The notes beneath the pieces are model-generated. The model did not search any database and was not told the DNA's origin. It was given only the letters and a program-made list of their open reading frames with translations. Shown piece after piece: positions 52,284-61,132 of a stretch of 64,000 nucleotides of DNA. The position numbers and the translations under genes were made by a program. This stretch comes from Paracoccaceae bacterium (lineage in GTDB: Bacteria > Pseudomonadota > Alphaproteobacteria > Rhodobacterales > Rhodobacteraceae): NCBI GenBank assembly GCA_009773375.1, contig WRPH01000004.1, forward strand, positions 1 to 64,000, given 5' to 3'. Within the stretch, counting starts at the first letter, position 1. The number at the start of each line of letters is the position of its first letter.

Positions 52284-52423
52284 GGGCAGGGCCCTTTCGC
52301 TTTGAAATTTTCAGGCGCTAACAGGTGAAGCGGTGACGCGGCCAAGTCAAGACCAAGACCGGCACTGACGTGGCCGACTGCGACAAGGATTGACGGATTT
52401 CATCAGACTGTTACCGATGGCCT

Positions 52424-53164
52424 ATGCTGGAGGATCCGACACACCTGCCTGACGCGCTTACGCTGCTGGACGAGTTTCAGCGCTGCCGCACACCGCAAGA
52501 GGTGGGGGCGGCTTTGGTCGCACGCACCACGCGGCTGGGCTTGTGCACCTATGCGATTGGCGGCATGCCGACGCCGTCTGATCCGAACCCGACCAGCTTT
52601 ACCATCCACAACTGGCCGGACAGCTGGCAACAGACCTATATATCGCGCGGATTTGGTGCGGTTGATCCGGTGCCGCGGGCGGTGATGGTCTGTGCGATGC
52701 CGCTGACGGTGGCGGAGTTGCGGGCGGGCAAGGCCGGGTTTCTGCCGGGGCCGGAATCGGATGAGTATTTTGCCGCAGCCGAGGCGATGGGGCGCGGCGC
52801 AGGCCTGATCGTACCGATTGCCGGTCCGCATGGCTATCATGGCATTGTGGTGATGGTTGGCGCTTCGGCGGATCTGACGCCGCATCAGCGGGCGGTTTTG
52901 CATCTGTGGGCGATTTACGCACATGACCGGATGCTGACGCTGTTTGGCCGGGAGCAAGGCGAGGGCCCGCAGCTGACAGAACGTGAGGTCGCGGTGTTGC
53001 GGCTGGCCCGCAATGGCGAGGGCGACGATGCGGTGGCGCAGGCGATGGGCATTTCGGTGCGCACGGTGCGGTTCCATTTTGAAAACGCGCGGAAAAAGCT
53101 GGGGGCGAAGACGCGGGCCGAAGCCTTGGTAACTGCGGTCGGGATGCATCTGTTGGGGCAATGA
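52424..53164 (+). CDS. LuxR-family regulator with autoinducer-binding domain (LuxR solo)
   Basis: A 246-residue regulator. Residues ~10-165 form the acyl-homoserine-lactone domain with the usual W-x3-Y-x-D-P layout (N-W-P-D-S-W-Q-Q-T-Y ... V-D-P-V-P). Residues ~180-245 are a LuxR helix-turn-helix (L-T-E-R-E-V-A-V-L-R-L-A-R ... I-S-V-R-T-V-R-F-H). No luxI-type synthase is in the window, so it is a solo that may sense foreign or distant signals. A 6-bp dyad lies right after its stop. Confidence 0.9.
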   Translation: MLEDPTHLPDALTLLDEFQRCRTPQEVGAALVARTTRLGLCTYAIGGMPTPSDPNPTSFTIHNWPDSWQQTYISRGFGAVDPVPRAVMVCAMPLTVAELRAGKAGFLPGPESDEYFAAAEAMGRGAGLIVPIAGPHGYHGIVVMVGASADLTPHQRAVLHLWAIYAHDRMLTLFGREQGEGPQLTEREVAVLRLARNGEGDDAVAQAMGISVRTVRFHFENARKKLGAKTRAEALVTAVGMHLLGQ

Positions 53165-53165
53165 C

Positions 53166-53181
53166 CTGTCAGTTGTGACAG
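53166..53181. promoter_or_regulatory. Dyad just downstream of the LuxR gene
   Basis: CTGTCA-GTTG-TGACAG is a perfect 6-bp inverted repeat with a 4-bp centre, loosely like a lux box. It is at the 3' end of the luxR gene with no gene start nearby, so it may be only a weak hairpin. Confidence 0.25.
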
Positions 53182-53320
53182 TGTCGCGGGCTCACCGAAG
53201 CGTGATAGCCTGCTGGCAAGGTTATTGATCCCCGAACTTTAGCTCGAATCCGGTCAGGTCGGGCAATACACCTTTTGGAGGCGGGTGTCAGGCCGCAAGG
53301 CTTTGCATCCGCCTCTCCCC

Positions 53321-53872
53321 TTAGCCTCGCGCCACCACGCCTTTGCCGGCGCGTCGCCAGATCAGCCGCATTTCCGGCAGGTTGGCGGCTTGGGGCAGGG
53401 TTTGGCCGGTGGCATCGGCGGGCTGCAAGGCTGCCACCAGATCGGAGGTTTTCATGCCCGGCAGGCTGGCGAAGGCATCGAACAACCGCTCTGCCCCGGT
53501 GGCATCGACCGGGATCAGGATCGCTTGGCCATCGCGCTGTTTCAGCCGCCACATCCGCCGCCCGCGCAGGGTGATCAAGCGAATCTCGGCCAGTTCGGGC
53601 AGGCTGACATAGCCGCCGATCTGCGGGCCAAGATAGCCGATCTGGCCTTCATCCACCTCGACCAGCCCCGGCGCATCGACGGTTTGGGCAAAACGCATCC
53701 GCCGCAGCGCCAGAATCGCCCAAGCCACCCCGACGGCGGCGATGACGGTGCCGATCGGGGTCAGCAGGTAGCCGCCAAGGAAGATCAGCCAGAGGCCGAA
53801 GCCCAGCGGCAGGCTGGCCCAGATCAGCTCTGCGCTGCGGTGAAGCAAGGCCAGCAGGTCGGGGCGGATCAC
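53321..53872 (-). CDS. Two-helix membrane protein of unknown function
   Basis: A 183-residue protein from GTG 53872, which overlaps the rsmE stop (GTGA). Two membrane helices lie at ~20-60 (L-P-L-G-F-G-L-W-L-I-F-L-G-G-Y-L-L), then a soluble, PH-like part (G-Y-V-S-L-P-E-L-A-E-I-R-L). Likely co-transcribed with rsmE. I do not recognise a function. Confidence 0.75.
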   Translation of the reverse strand: MIRPDLLALLHRSAELIWASLPLGFGLWLIFLGGYLLTPIGTVIAAVGVAWAILALRRMRFAQTVDAPGLVEVDEGQIGYLGPQIGGYVSLPELAEIRLITLRGRRMWRLKQRDGQAILIPVDATGAERLFDAFASLPGMKTSDLVAALQPADATGQTLPQAANLPEMRLIWRRAGKGVVARG

Positions 53873-54594
53873 GCCCAATCCCCCAGCGCGGCTTGCCACA
53901 GGGTAAGCGCGGCTACTGCGGCGGTATCGGCGCGCAGGATGCGTGGGCCAAGCGCGAGCGGGACGACTTGCGGCAGGGCGCGCAGGCGCTGTTGTTCATC
54001 GGCGGAAAAGCCGCCTTCGGGACCGATCAGGATCGCCCATTTGCCACCACGCGGGCCGGAAAGCGCCGGGGGCTGGCCCAGCATCGCCTCGTCGCACCAC
54101 AGCAGTTTGCGGTCGGCGGGGAAGCTCGACAGGCATTTATCCAGCGAAATCAGATCGGTGACTTCGGGGACAAAGGTTGCGCCGCATTGTTCGGCGGCTT
54201 CAAGCGCGTGGGCTTGTAGCCGATCTTGGCGGATGCGTTCAGAGTTGGTGTGGCGGGTCTGCACCGGGATGATCCGCGCTGCGCCAAGTTCAGTGGCCTT
54301 TTCGACGATGAAATCGGTGCGGGCCTTCTTGATCGGCGCGAAGATCAGCCACAGGTCGGGCGGCAGCCGGAGCGGTGCTGTCTGGCGGTCACAGATCAGG
54401 ACGCCGCCGCGCTTGTTGAACTCGGCGACATGCGCCAGCCATTCGCCATCGCGGCCATTGAACAGCGCCACCGGCGCGCCACGCGCCAGCCGCATCACGT
54501 TGAACAAATAGTTCGCCTGATCGGCATTCACCGCCACGGCTTGCCCCGCAGCCAAAGCCTGATCTACATAGAGCCGGATTTTTGCATCTGTCAT
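53869..54594 (-). CDS. rsmE: 16S rRNA (uracil-1498-N3)-methyltransferase
   Basis: A 241-residue SPOUT methyltransferase acting on 16S rRNA U1498. The N-terminal PUA-like domain has the N-Y-L-F-N-V-M-R-L-A-R-G segment (~29-40). The knot has I-G-P-E-G-G-F-S-A-D-E and L-G-P-R-I-L-R-A-D-T-A. ATG 54594 gives the normal length; only 12 bp separate it from divergent ubiA. Confidence 0.94.
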   Translation of the reverse strand: MTDAKIRLYVDQALAAGQAVAVNADQANYLFNVMRLARGAPVALFNGRDGEWLAHVAEFNKRGGVLICDRQTAPLRLPPDLWLIFAPIKKARTDFIVEKATELGAARIIPVQTRHTNSERIRQDRLQAHALEAAEQCGATFVPEVTDLISLDKCLSSFPADRKLLWCDEAMLGQPPALSGPRGGKWAILIGPEGGFSADEQQRLRALPQVVPLALGPRILRADTAAVAALTLWQAALGDWA

Positions 54595-54606
54595 GAGCGT
54601 GAACCT

Positions 54607-55593
54607 ATGTCTGAGTTGCCGGAAAAACCAGAGGCGACGGGTGTTGCGGGCGCGCAAATGGCTGCCGTGGCGGATGCGCCAAAGGGCAATTGGGTGGATC
54701 GCTTTGCCCCGGCGGTGACGCGACCCTATTTGCGGCTGTCTCGGGCGGATCGGCCGATCGGGACCTGGCTTTTGCTGATTCCGTGTTTCTGGGGCATTGC
54801 GCTGGCCGCCTTGGCCGATGGCTTTCGGCTGTGGGATCTGTGGCTGGCGGTTTCCTGCGGGCTGGGCGCGTTTCTGATGCGCGGCGCGGGCTGCACCTGG
54901 AATGACATCACTGACCGCGAGTTTGACGGTGCCGTGGCGCGCACCCGCAGCCGCCCGCTGCCGTCGGGGGCGGTGACGGTGAAGGGGGCGTTGATCTGGA
55001 TGGCGGTGCAGGCGGTGATCGCGGGCGGCATTTTGTTGTCTTACAACGGGCTGGCGATTGGTTTGGGCGTGGCGTCGCTGGCTTTGGTGGCGATTTATCC
55101 GTTTGCCAAGCGCTTTACCTGGTGGCCGCAGGCGTTTCTGGGGCTGGCGTTCAACTGGGGCGCGGTGCTGGCCTATGCGGCGCATGCGGGCGAGGTGCGG
55201 TTGCCGTCGCTGCTGCTTTACGCCGCCGGGATCAGTTGGACGCTATTTTACGATACCATCTATGCGCATCAGGACAAGGAAGACGACGCGCTGATCGGGG
55301 TGAAATCCACCGCGCGGCTGTTTGGCGAAAACTCGCGGCTGTGGCTGCGTGGCTTCATGGCGGTGACGGTGGCGCTGATGGCGGCGGCGATCATTGTGAC
55401 GCCGATTCCCGCGGATCGGGTTTTGGCGCTGACGCTGGCGCTGGCCGGGGTTTGGGGCTTTGGCTGGCATATGGCCTGGCAGATGCGGCGGTTGGATATG
55501 GACGATCCGGCGTCTTGCCTGCTGGTTTTTCGGTCCAACCGCGATGCCGGGCTGATTGCTGCGCTGTTTCTTGCCGTAGCGGCTTTCCTTTGA
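54607..55593 (+). CDS. ubiA: 4-hydroxybenzoate octaprenyltransferase
   Basis: A 328-residue, about nine-helix prenyltransferase of ubiquinone synthesis. Both Asp-rich motifs are intact: N-D-I-T-D-R-E-F-D (~102-110) and D-T-I-Y-A-H-Q-D-K-E-D-D (~220-231). A ~40-residue N-terminal extension precedes R-P-Y-L-R-L-S-R-A-D-R-P-I-G. ATG 54607 is chosen; a longer frame upstream would overlap rsmE. Confidence 0.94.
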   Translation: MSELPEKPEATGVAGAQMAAVADAPKGNWVDRFAPAVTRPYLRLSRADRPIGTWLLLIPCFWGIALAALADGFRLWDLWLAVSCGLGAFLMRGAGCTWNDITDREFDGAVARTRSRPLPSGAVTVKGALIWMAVQAVIAGGILLSYNGLAIGLGVASLALVAIYPFAKRFTWWPQAFLGLAFNWGAVLAYAAHAGEVRLPSLLLYAAGISWTLFYDTIYAHQDKEDDALIGVKSTARLFGENSRLWLRGFMAVTVALMAAAIIVTPIPADRVLALTLALAGVWGFGWHMAWQMRRLDMDDPASCLLVFRSNRDAGLIAALFLAVAAFL

Positions 55594-55690
55594 TTGATCC
55601 CCCCGGCCCGGCGCTTTATGCAAGCCGGGACCGACGCTAGCCGGTTTTGACCCCTCGCGACTGACCGAGTTTAGTGACCCCGTGGTAAAC

Positions 55691-57679
55691 ATGCCTTCCT
55701 TCCGCCTGCCGCAACTTCAGCAGAACTATCTGGCCCCTGCCGCCTTCGTGGGGGCCGGGCTGGTTTCGGTGCTGATTGCCTGGGGCGCTGCGGCCTTGGT
55801 GGAACGGATTTCCGCACGCGCCGTGACCTCGCGGCTGTTGACCGAGGGCATCACCTTTGCGCAGGTCGCGGCCGATGGGTTGCAAATCCATCTGATCGGC
55901 ACCGCCCCGAACGAGGCGGCGCGCTACCGTGTGATCAACATGGTGGGCAGCATGATCGAAAGCTCGCGCATCCGCGACAAGCTGGAGGTGACGCCGGTGA
56001 AGGCGGTGGAGGCACCGCGCTTTTCCATCGAGATGCTGCGCAACGATGACGGCATTCAGCTGATCGGGCTGCTGCCAGAGGGCGATGGCGCGCAGGCACT
56101 GACCGATGCGGCGCAGGCATTGAACCCGGATATTCCGTTGGCGGACATGCTGGAAACTGCGGCTTATCCCGCCCCGGCTGGGTGGGGTGCGGCGCTGACC
56201 TATGGGATGAATGCGCTGAAACTGCTGCCGCGCTCGAAAATCTCGGTTGCGGCTGATTCGGTGGCGATCACGGCGATTGCCACATCAGAGGCGGAAAAGC
56301 GCACGCTGGAGCAGCAATTGACCGCGGCCAAGCCCGAGGGGCTGGCGGTGAAAATCGAGGTGTCCGCGCCACGCCCGGTGCTGACGCCGTTTACGCTGCG
56401 GTTTGTGAAAGACACGCAAGGCGCGCGGTTCGATGCGTGTTCCGCCGATAGCGAAGCTGTGCGGGCGAAAATCCTCGCGGCGGCAGGAGCTGCGGGGGCG
56501 CTGGGCCGCACCATCTGCACCATCGGCTTAGGTGTGCCGACGCCGCGCTGGGTTGAAGGCACTGTTGCCGGGATCAACGCCGTGGCGCGGCTGAACAGCG
56601 CCACGCTGACGTTCAGCGATGCCGATGTGACCCTGCTGGCCGGGGCGGATGTGCCGCAAGCCGATTTTGACCGGGTGGTCGGCGAGTTGGAAGCCGCTTT
56701 GCCGGACGTGTTTTCGCTGAAAGCCACGCTGGAGAAAAAGCCCGAAGGCGGCGCGGTTGGCCCGGCTGAGTTTACCGCGACGCTGGCGCCGGAAACCCAC
56801 AAGGTCGAGCTGCGTGGTCGCTTGACTGACGAGATGCTGCGCGCGGCGGTGGACAGTTTCGCCAAGGCGGAATTCGGCTCGGCCAATGTGTATCTGGCGA
56901 CGCGGATGGATGCGGAACTGCCCGATGGCTGGCCGGTGCGGGTGCTGGCCGGGTTGCAGGCGCTGTCCGAACTGGACAATGGCAGCTTGCTGGTGCGCGC
57001 CGATACGGTGGAATTGAAGGGCGTGACCGGGTCGCAATCGGCCAAGGTGCGGATTTCGCAGATCCTGTCGCAAAAGCTGGGGCAGGGGCAGACCTTTCGC
57101 GTCGATGTCAGCTATGACAAGGAGCTTGACCCGCTGGCCGGGATTCCGACGCCTGATGAATGCGCGCAGGATGTGGCCGACGTGCTGTCGCGGCAGAAGA
57201 TCACCTTCACGCCCGGATCAGCCGAGATTGACTCGAAGGCGGGCGCGGTGATGACGGCGCTGGCCGATGTGCTGAAAGATTGCCCCGGCGTGAAGATGGA
57301 AGTGGCGGGCCATACTGACAGTCAGGGATCTGAAGACGGCAACCGCGCGCTGAGCCAGGCGCGGGCGGAAACCGTGGTGTTGGCCTTGCAGGGGCGGCAG
57401 GTGGATGTGGCCGGTCTGGTTGCCAAAGGCTATGGCGAGACTCTGCCGCTGGCCGACAACGCCACTGACGCCGGGCGCGAAGCCAACCGGCGCATCGAGT
57501 TCACCCTGATTGGCGGGGCAAAGCCGGTTTCGCCCGATGCGGCCAAGGCCGAAGCCAGTGCCGCCGCCGGATCGGACAGCGCCGCCGTTGGCCCGGATTT
57601 TTCTGCCGATACCAGCCCTTCGCTGGCGCCGAAGGAAAAGACCAAGGCTCCGAAAGCCCGGCCAGAGAAAAAAGAATGA
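55691..57679 (+). CDS. OmpA-family envelope protein with BON-like repeats
   Basis: A ~662-residue protein. An N-terminal helix (~15-38) anchors it. The central ~450 residues hold repeated alpha-beta segments resembling BON domains (L-Q-I-H-L-I-G-T-A-P and similar, several copies). The C-terminal OmpA domain (~500-615) has F-T-P-G-S-A-E-I-D, A-G-H-T-D-S-Q-G and N-R-R-I-E-F. The end is a low-complexity Ala/Lys/Pro tail. It probably links inner membrane and peptidoglycan. ATG 55691 is preferred to GTG 55682; neither has a strong ribosome binding site. Confidence 0.85.
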   Translation: MPSFRLPQLQQNYLAPAAFVGAGLVSVLIAWGAAALVERISARAVTSRLLTEGITFAQVAADGLQIHLIGTAPNEAARYRVINMVGSMIESSRIRDKLEVTPVKAVEAPRFSIEMLRNDDGIQLIGLLPEGDGAQALTDAAQALNPDIPLADMLETAAYPAPAGWGAALTYGMNALKLLPRSKISVAADSVAITAIATSEAEKRTLEQQLTAAKPEGLAVKIEVSAPRPVLTPFTLRFVKDTQGARFDACSADSEAVRAKILAAAGAAGALGRTICTIGLGVPTPRWVEGTVAGINAVARLNSATLTFSDADVTLLAGADVPQADFDRVVGELEAALPDVFSLKATLEKKPEGGAVGPAEFTATLAPETHKVELRGRLTDEMLRAAVDSFAKAEFGSANVYLATRMDAELPDGWPVRVLAGLQALSELDNGSLLVRADTVELKGVTGSQSAKVRISQILSQKLGQGQTFRVDVSYDKELDPLAGIPTPDECAQDVADVLSRQKITFTPGSAEIDSKAGAVMTALADVLKDCPGVKMEVAGHTDSQGSEDGNRALSQARAETVVLALQGRQVDVAGLVAKGYGETLPLADNATDAGREANRRIEFTLIGGAKPVSPDAAKAEASAAAGSDSAAVGPDFSADTSPSLAPKEKTKAPKARPEKKE

Positions 57680-57698
57680 CAGCAGGACGGACCCGCGC

Positions 57699-58028
57699 AT
57701 GAACCGCACCGAATTTATCGTCGTTACCGCGATCATCCTGCTTTTGGCCTTTGCCGCCGGCTGGTTTACCTATTGGCTGCTGCACCGCTTTACCCGCGTG
57801 GCGGGCGGGGACATGGCGGAAATGGACAAGCTGGCGCAATCGCTGCACGAGGCGGAAGAGGTGCGGGATCAGGCGATCATCTATCTGGAAACCCGCGAAG
57901 CAGAGCTGATGAACCAGATCGCCCAAAGCGAGGCCGAATTGCGCGCCGCGATGGAAGGTTTGCGCGATGCCCGCCACGAGGCGGAAGAAATGCGCGCCTA
58001 TATCGAGCGGATGCACGCAAACAGCTGA
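57699..58028 (+). CDS. Single-pass membrane protein with coiled coil
   Basis: A 109-residue protein. A helix at ~7-28 (F-I-V-V-T-A-I-I-L-L-L-A-F-A-A-G-W-F) is followed by a Glu/Ala/Arg-rich coiled coil to the end. It lies 19 bp after the OmpA-domain gene and is probably its operon partner. Function unknown. Confidence 0.78.
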   Translation: MNRTEFIVVTAIILLLAFAAGWFTYWLLHRFTRVAGGDMAEMDKLAQSLHEAEEVRDQAIIYLETREAELMNQIAQSEAELRAAMEGLRDARHEAEEMRAYIERMHANS

Positions 58029-58055
58029 GGTTCGGCGATTTTTGCGAAGAAGAAA

Positions 58056-58120
58056 AGGGGGCTTTCAGCCCCCTCGCGCTGTCGCGCTCACCCCTGAGGA
58101 TATTTGTGCAGAGAGGATGA
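58056..58120 (+). terminator. Hairpin with conserved downstream element
   Basis: AGGGGGCT/AGCCCCCT (58056-58074) is followed by GGATATTTGTGCAGAG continuing to GGATGA (58098-58120), identical but for one base to the element after xylA. It terminates the OmpA/coiled-coil operon. Confidence 0.65.
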
Positions 58121-58129
58121 CCGTTCAGC

Positions 58130-58912
58130 CTAGAAGCCGTTGAGGCAGGTTTGCATCAGCGGTGAGGTCGGGTCTTCCAGCGCGTCGATCACGCTGAAAT
58201 GGTGGGTGCCGGGATCGACCGTCCACGGGCAGTTCCAGTTTTCCGACAGGGTGCGGGCTTGCCACAGGAAGGCGGGGCGTTCCTGACCGCCGACCCAGAT
58301 ATGGGCCTGGGTGCGCAAGGCATGGCGAGCCGGGCTTTCGCTGGCGATTTCGGCGGCATCGAGGTGCAGATCGGCTTGCATGTCGGTTTGCGCGATAGGG
58401 GCCAGATCGGCGATCGGCGAGATCGGCACGACGCGGTTGACCCGAGCGGCCACGCTGCCGGTGCGGTCGGCACAGCCCATGCGGGCGGAAAGATGACCGC
58501 CTGCGGAATGGCCGGTGACGACGACCGGGCCTGCGATTTCGGCGCAGGCGGCGGTGATGGCGGCATCCACTTCGGCGGTGATCTGGGCGATGCGGGCTTG
58601 CGGGGCCAGCGTGTAAGACGGCATCGCGCAGGCCCAGCCGCGGGCGATGGCTCCGGCGGCGAGATGCGACCACAGATCGCGGTTGGTTGCCAGCCAATAG
58701 CCGCCGTGGATGAACACCAGCAAGCCTTTTGCGGCCGTGTCGGGCAGGAACAGATCGAAGCGGTTACGCGGGGCCGGGCCATAGGCAAGATCAAGCCGGG
58801 CGCGGGGGCCAAGGCTTGTGCGGAAAGCGGCGGCTTTTTGCGCCCAGATCGCGGGCAGGGTATCGGAGCCGGGGATGAAGGCTCCGTTCTGGTAGTCGCG
58901 GCTCAGGTCCAT
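58130..58912 (-). CDS. Alpha/beta hydrolase, kynurenine formamidase-like
   Basis: A 260-residue esterase-fold enzyme. The oxyanion motif H-G-G-Y-W is near residue 75 and the nucleophile elbow G-H-S-A-G-G-H near 145, with a late catalytic His in G-T-H-H-F. The H-G-G-Y-W form occurs in bacterial and eukaryotic arylformamidases, but other carboxylesterases share it. ATG 58912 has TGGAG 8 bases upstream. Divergent from the aldehyde dehydrogenase. Confidence 0.82.
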   Translation of the reverse strand: MDLSRDYQNGAFIPGSDTLPAIWAQKAAAFRTSLGPRARLDLAYGPAPRNRFDLFLPDTAAKGLLVFIHGGYWLATNRDLWSHLAAGAIARGWACAMPSYTLAPQARIAQITAEVDAAITAACAEIAGPVVVTGHSAGGHLSARMGCADRTGSVAARVNRVVPISPIADLAPIAQTDMQADLHLDAAEIASESPARHALRTQAHIWVGGQERPAFLWQARTLSENWNCPWTVDPGTHHFSVIDALEDPTSPLMQTCLNGF

Positions 58913-58964
58913 CTTGATCACTCCAGTTTTGCGCATAGCTTAGGTCCAGCATTGGTGGAGGATG

Positions 58965-58980
58965 TGGACTTTTAAGTCCA
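58965..58980. promoter_or_regulatory. Inverted repeat in divergent promoter region
   Basis: TGGACTT-TT-AAGTCCA is a perfect 7-bp dyad in the 109-bp gap between the hydrolase and the aldehyde dehydrogenase. It is a candidate shared operator. Confidence 0.4.
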
Positions 58981-59021
58981 GAGCGGGCATTGCAGGGGCA
59001 ACCGTGACAATGGAGGCCCCC

Positions 59022-60500
59022 ATGCTCGATTCCGTGACCGATCTGCGTACTATCCTGAAAGACCCCGGCCTTGTGCCGAACAAAGCCTATGTCGCGGGGG
59101 AGTGGATTGAGGCTGCTGATGGCAAGACTTTCGCCGTCACCAACCCGGCACGCGGCGATGTCATTGCCACTGTGCCCGATCTGACCCGTGCCGATGCGGC
59201 GCGCGCGATTGCAGCGGCGGATGTGGCGCGGCGCGAATGGGCGGCGCGCACCGGCAAAGAGCGGGCGCAGGTGATGCGCAAGTGGTTTGATCTGTGCATG
59301 GCGGCGCAGGACGATCTGGCGACGATCCTGACCGCTGAAATGGGCAAACCGCTGGCGGAAGCCAAGGGCGAGATTGCGTACGGCTCGGCCTATATCGAAT
59401 GGTTTGGCGAAGAGGCCAAGCGCGCCTATGGCGAGATCATTCCGGGCCACATGCGCGACAAGCGGATTTCGGTGCTGAAGCAGCCGATCGGGGTGTGCGC
59501 CTCGATCACGCCTTGGAACTTCCCCAATGCGATGATCGCGCGCAAGGTGGCCCCGGCGCTGGCTGCGGGCTGCGGGTTTGTGGCGCGGCCTGCGGCGGAA
59601 ACCCCGCTGTCGGCGATTGCCTTGGCGGTGCTGGCGGAACGTGCCGGTGTGCCGGGTGGGGTGTTTTCGGTGATCACCTCCAGCCGGTCTTCGGAGATCG
59701 GCAAGGAGTTCTGCGAGAACCCGGCCATTCGCAAGCTGACCTTTACCGGATCAACCGAAGTCGGGCGGATTCTGCTGCGGCAGGCGGCGGATCAGGTGCT
59801 GAAATGCAGCATGGAGCTGGGCGGCAACGCGCCGTTCATCGTGTTTGACGACGCCGATCTGGATGCGGCGGTTGAGGGCGCGATGATCTCGAAGTTCCGC
59901 AACAACGGTCAGACCTGCGTTTGCGCCAACCGGATCTATGTGCAGGCCGGGGTTTATGATGCTTTTGCCGAAAAGCTGGCGACTGCGGTGAAAAAGCTGG
60001 CGATTGGCGATGGCCTGAAATCGGGTGTCACCACCGGGCCGCTGATCAATCAGGATGCGGTGGAAAAGGTCGAAGAGCATATCGCCGATGTGCTGGCGGG
60101 TGGCGGCAAGGTGGTGACCGGCGGCAAGCGGCATGCGCTGGGCGGCACCTTCTTTGAGCCGACCGTGGTGACGGGCGTGACGCCGGATATGAAGGTGGCC
60201 AATGAAGAAACCTTTGGCCCGCTGGCACCGCTGTTCAAGTTCGACACCGAAGAAGAGGTGATCGCCCGCGCCAATGACACGATCTTTGGTCTGGCGTCTT
60301 ACTTCTACGCCCGCGACATCGGTCGCATCACCCGCGTGCAAGAGCAGCTGGAATACGGCATGGTTGGCGTCAACACCGGGCTGATCTCGAATGAGATGGC
60401 ACCGTTTGGCGGCGTGAAGCAGTCTGGCCTTGGCCGCGAAGGCAGCCACCATGGCATGGATGACTACATGGAACTGAAATACGTCTGCCTGTCGATCTGA
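59022..60500 (+). CDS. NAD(P)-dependent aldehyde dehydrogenase, succinate-semialdehyde type
   Basis: A 492-residue ALDH resembling GabD. I-T-P-W-N-F-P is near residue 160, the catalytic Glu in M-E-L-G-G-N-A-P-F near 265 and the catalytic Cys in N-N-G-Q-T-C near 299. Unusually, the coenzyme-binding Lys-Pro pair (normally V-x-K-P-A) reads V-A-R-P-A, with Arg for Lys. ATG 59022 follows TGGAGG; ATG 59010 is too close to that site. GabD-type specificity is likely but glutarate semialdehyde is possible. Confidence 0.87.
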   Translation: MLDSVTDLRTILKDPGLVPNKAYVAGEWIEAADGKTFAVTNPARGDVIATVPDLTRADAARAIAAADVARREWAARTGKERAQVMRKWFDLCMAAQDDLATILTAEMGKPLAEAKGEIAYGSAYIEWFGEEAKRAYGEIIPGHMRDKRISVLKQPIGVCASITPWNFPNAMIARKVAPALAAGCGFVARPAAETPLSAIALAVLAERAGVPGGVFSVITSSRSSEIGKEFCENPAIRKLTFTGSTEVGRILLRQAADQVLKCSMELGGNAPFIVFDDADLDAAVEGAMISKFRNNGQTCVCANRIYVQAGVYDAFAEKLATAVKKLAIGDGLKSGVTTGPLINQDAVEKVEEHIADVLAGGGKVVTGGKRHALGGTFFEPTVVTGVTPDMKVANEETFGPLAPLFKFDTEEEVIARANDTIFGLASYFYARDIGRITRVQEQLEYGMVGVNTGLISNEMAPFGGVKQSGLGREGSHHGMDDYMELKYVCLSI

Positions 60501-60521
60501 GCAGGCCCTATCGGCGCAAGG

Positions 60522-60546
60522 ACGGCGGGGGAGACCCCGCCGTTTT
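60522..60546 (+). terminator. Terminator of the aldehyde dehydrogenase gene
   Basis: ACGGCGGGG and CCCCGCCGT stem followed by TTTT, 21 bases after the stop; convergent with the lipoprotein gene. Confidence 0.88.
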
Positions 60547-60561
60547 CATTTGAGCGTTGCC

Positions 60562-61128
60562 TTAGCCGCCGGCACTGCGTGCGGCAGCAGAGCTGCCAAA
60601 GCCGCCGCGCGATTGCACCTGCGCTTTGGTCATCGGGGCCAAGCCCTTGGTGACGGGGGCCTTGGCGAAGGCGCTGGCTCTGATCTGGCCACCACCGTTC
60701 AGTGCGCCGATCTTGGTGCTGCCATCGGGGGTGGCAAAGCCGCCGCCCGCCGAACGCACCACCGGCTGTGACATCACCCGCCCGCCGCCGCCCAAGGCCT
60801 GCCCGATCATGTAGCCCATCAGCATCGGCATGAAGAACCCGCCACCGCCACCGCTGGAGGCCTGATCGGCACAGGCGTCAACGCCGTGTTCCTGTTCGCA
60901 CAATTCGCGACTTTCATAGCGCGGTGCGGTTTCTTCGTGCAGCACCTGCGCCTCGGCGAAGGCGGTTTCGCAATCGGCAGCGGAGAACCAGCCGCCGGGG
61001 CTGGCTTCGGCCAGACAGCTTTCCTTGCTTTCAAAAGCGGCGGCCTCGGTCTTTTCCTCGACACAGCCTGCGACGCCGAAGGCGGCGGCCCCCAGCAAGA
61101 CCAATGCGACATTGCGCGAGCGTTTCAT
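60562..61128 (-). CDS. DUF1190 (YgiB-like) lipoprotein
   Basis: A 188-residue lipoprotein: signal peptide then lipobox V-A-G-C with Cys at 22. The N-terminal half has the Cys-containing E-S-K-E-S-C ... C-E-T-A-F pattern of YgiB. The C-terminal half is a Gly/Ser-rich tail (G-G-G-G-G-F-F ... G-G-G-G-R). ATG 61128 lies 4 bp after the ygiC-like stop, so the two form an operon. Role unknown. Confidence 0.85.
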   Translation of the reverse strand: MKRSRNVALVLLGAAAFGVAGCVEEKTEAAAFESKESCLAEASPGGWFSAADCETAFAEAQVLHEETAPRYESRELCEQEHGVDACADQASSGGGGGFFMPMLMGYMIGQALGGGGRVMSQPVVRSAGGGFATPDGSTKIGALNGGGQIRASAFAKAPVTKGLAPMTKAQVQSRGGFGSSAAARSAGG

Positions 61129-61132
61129 CCGG

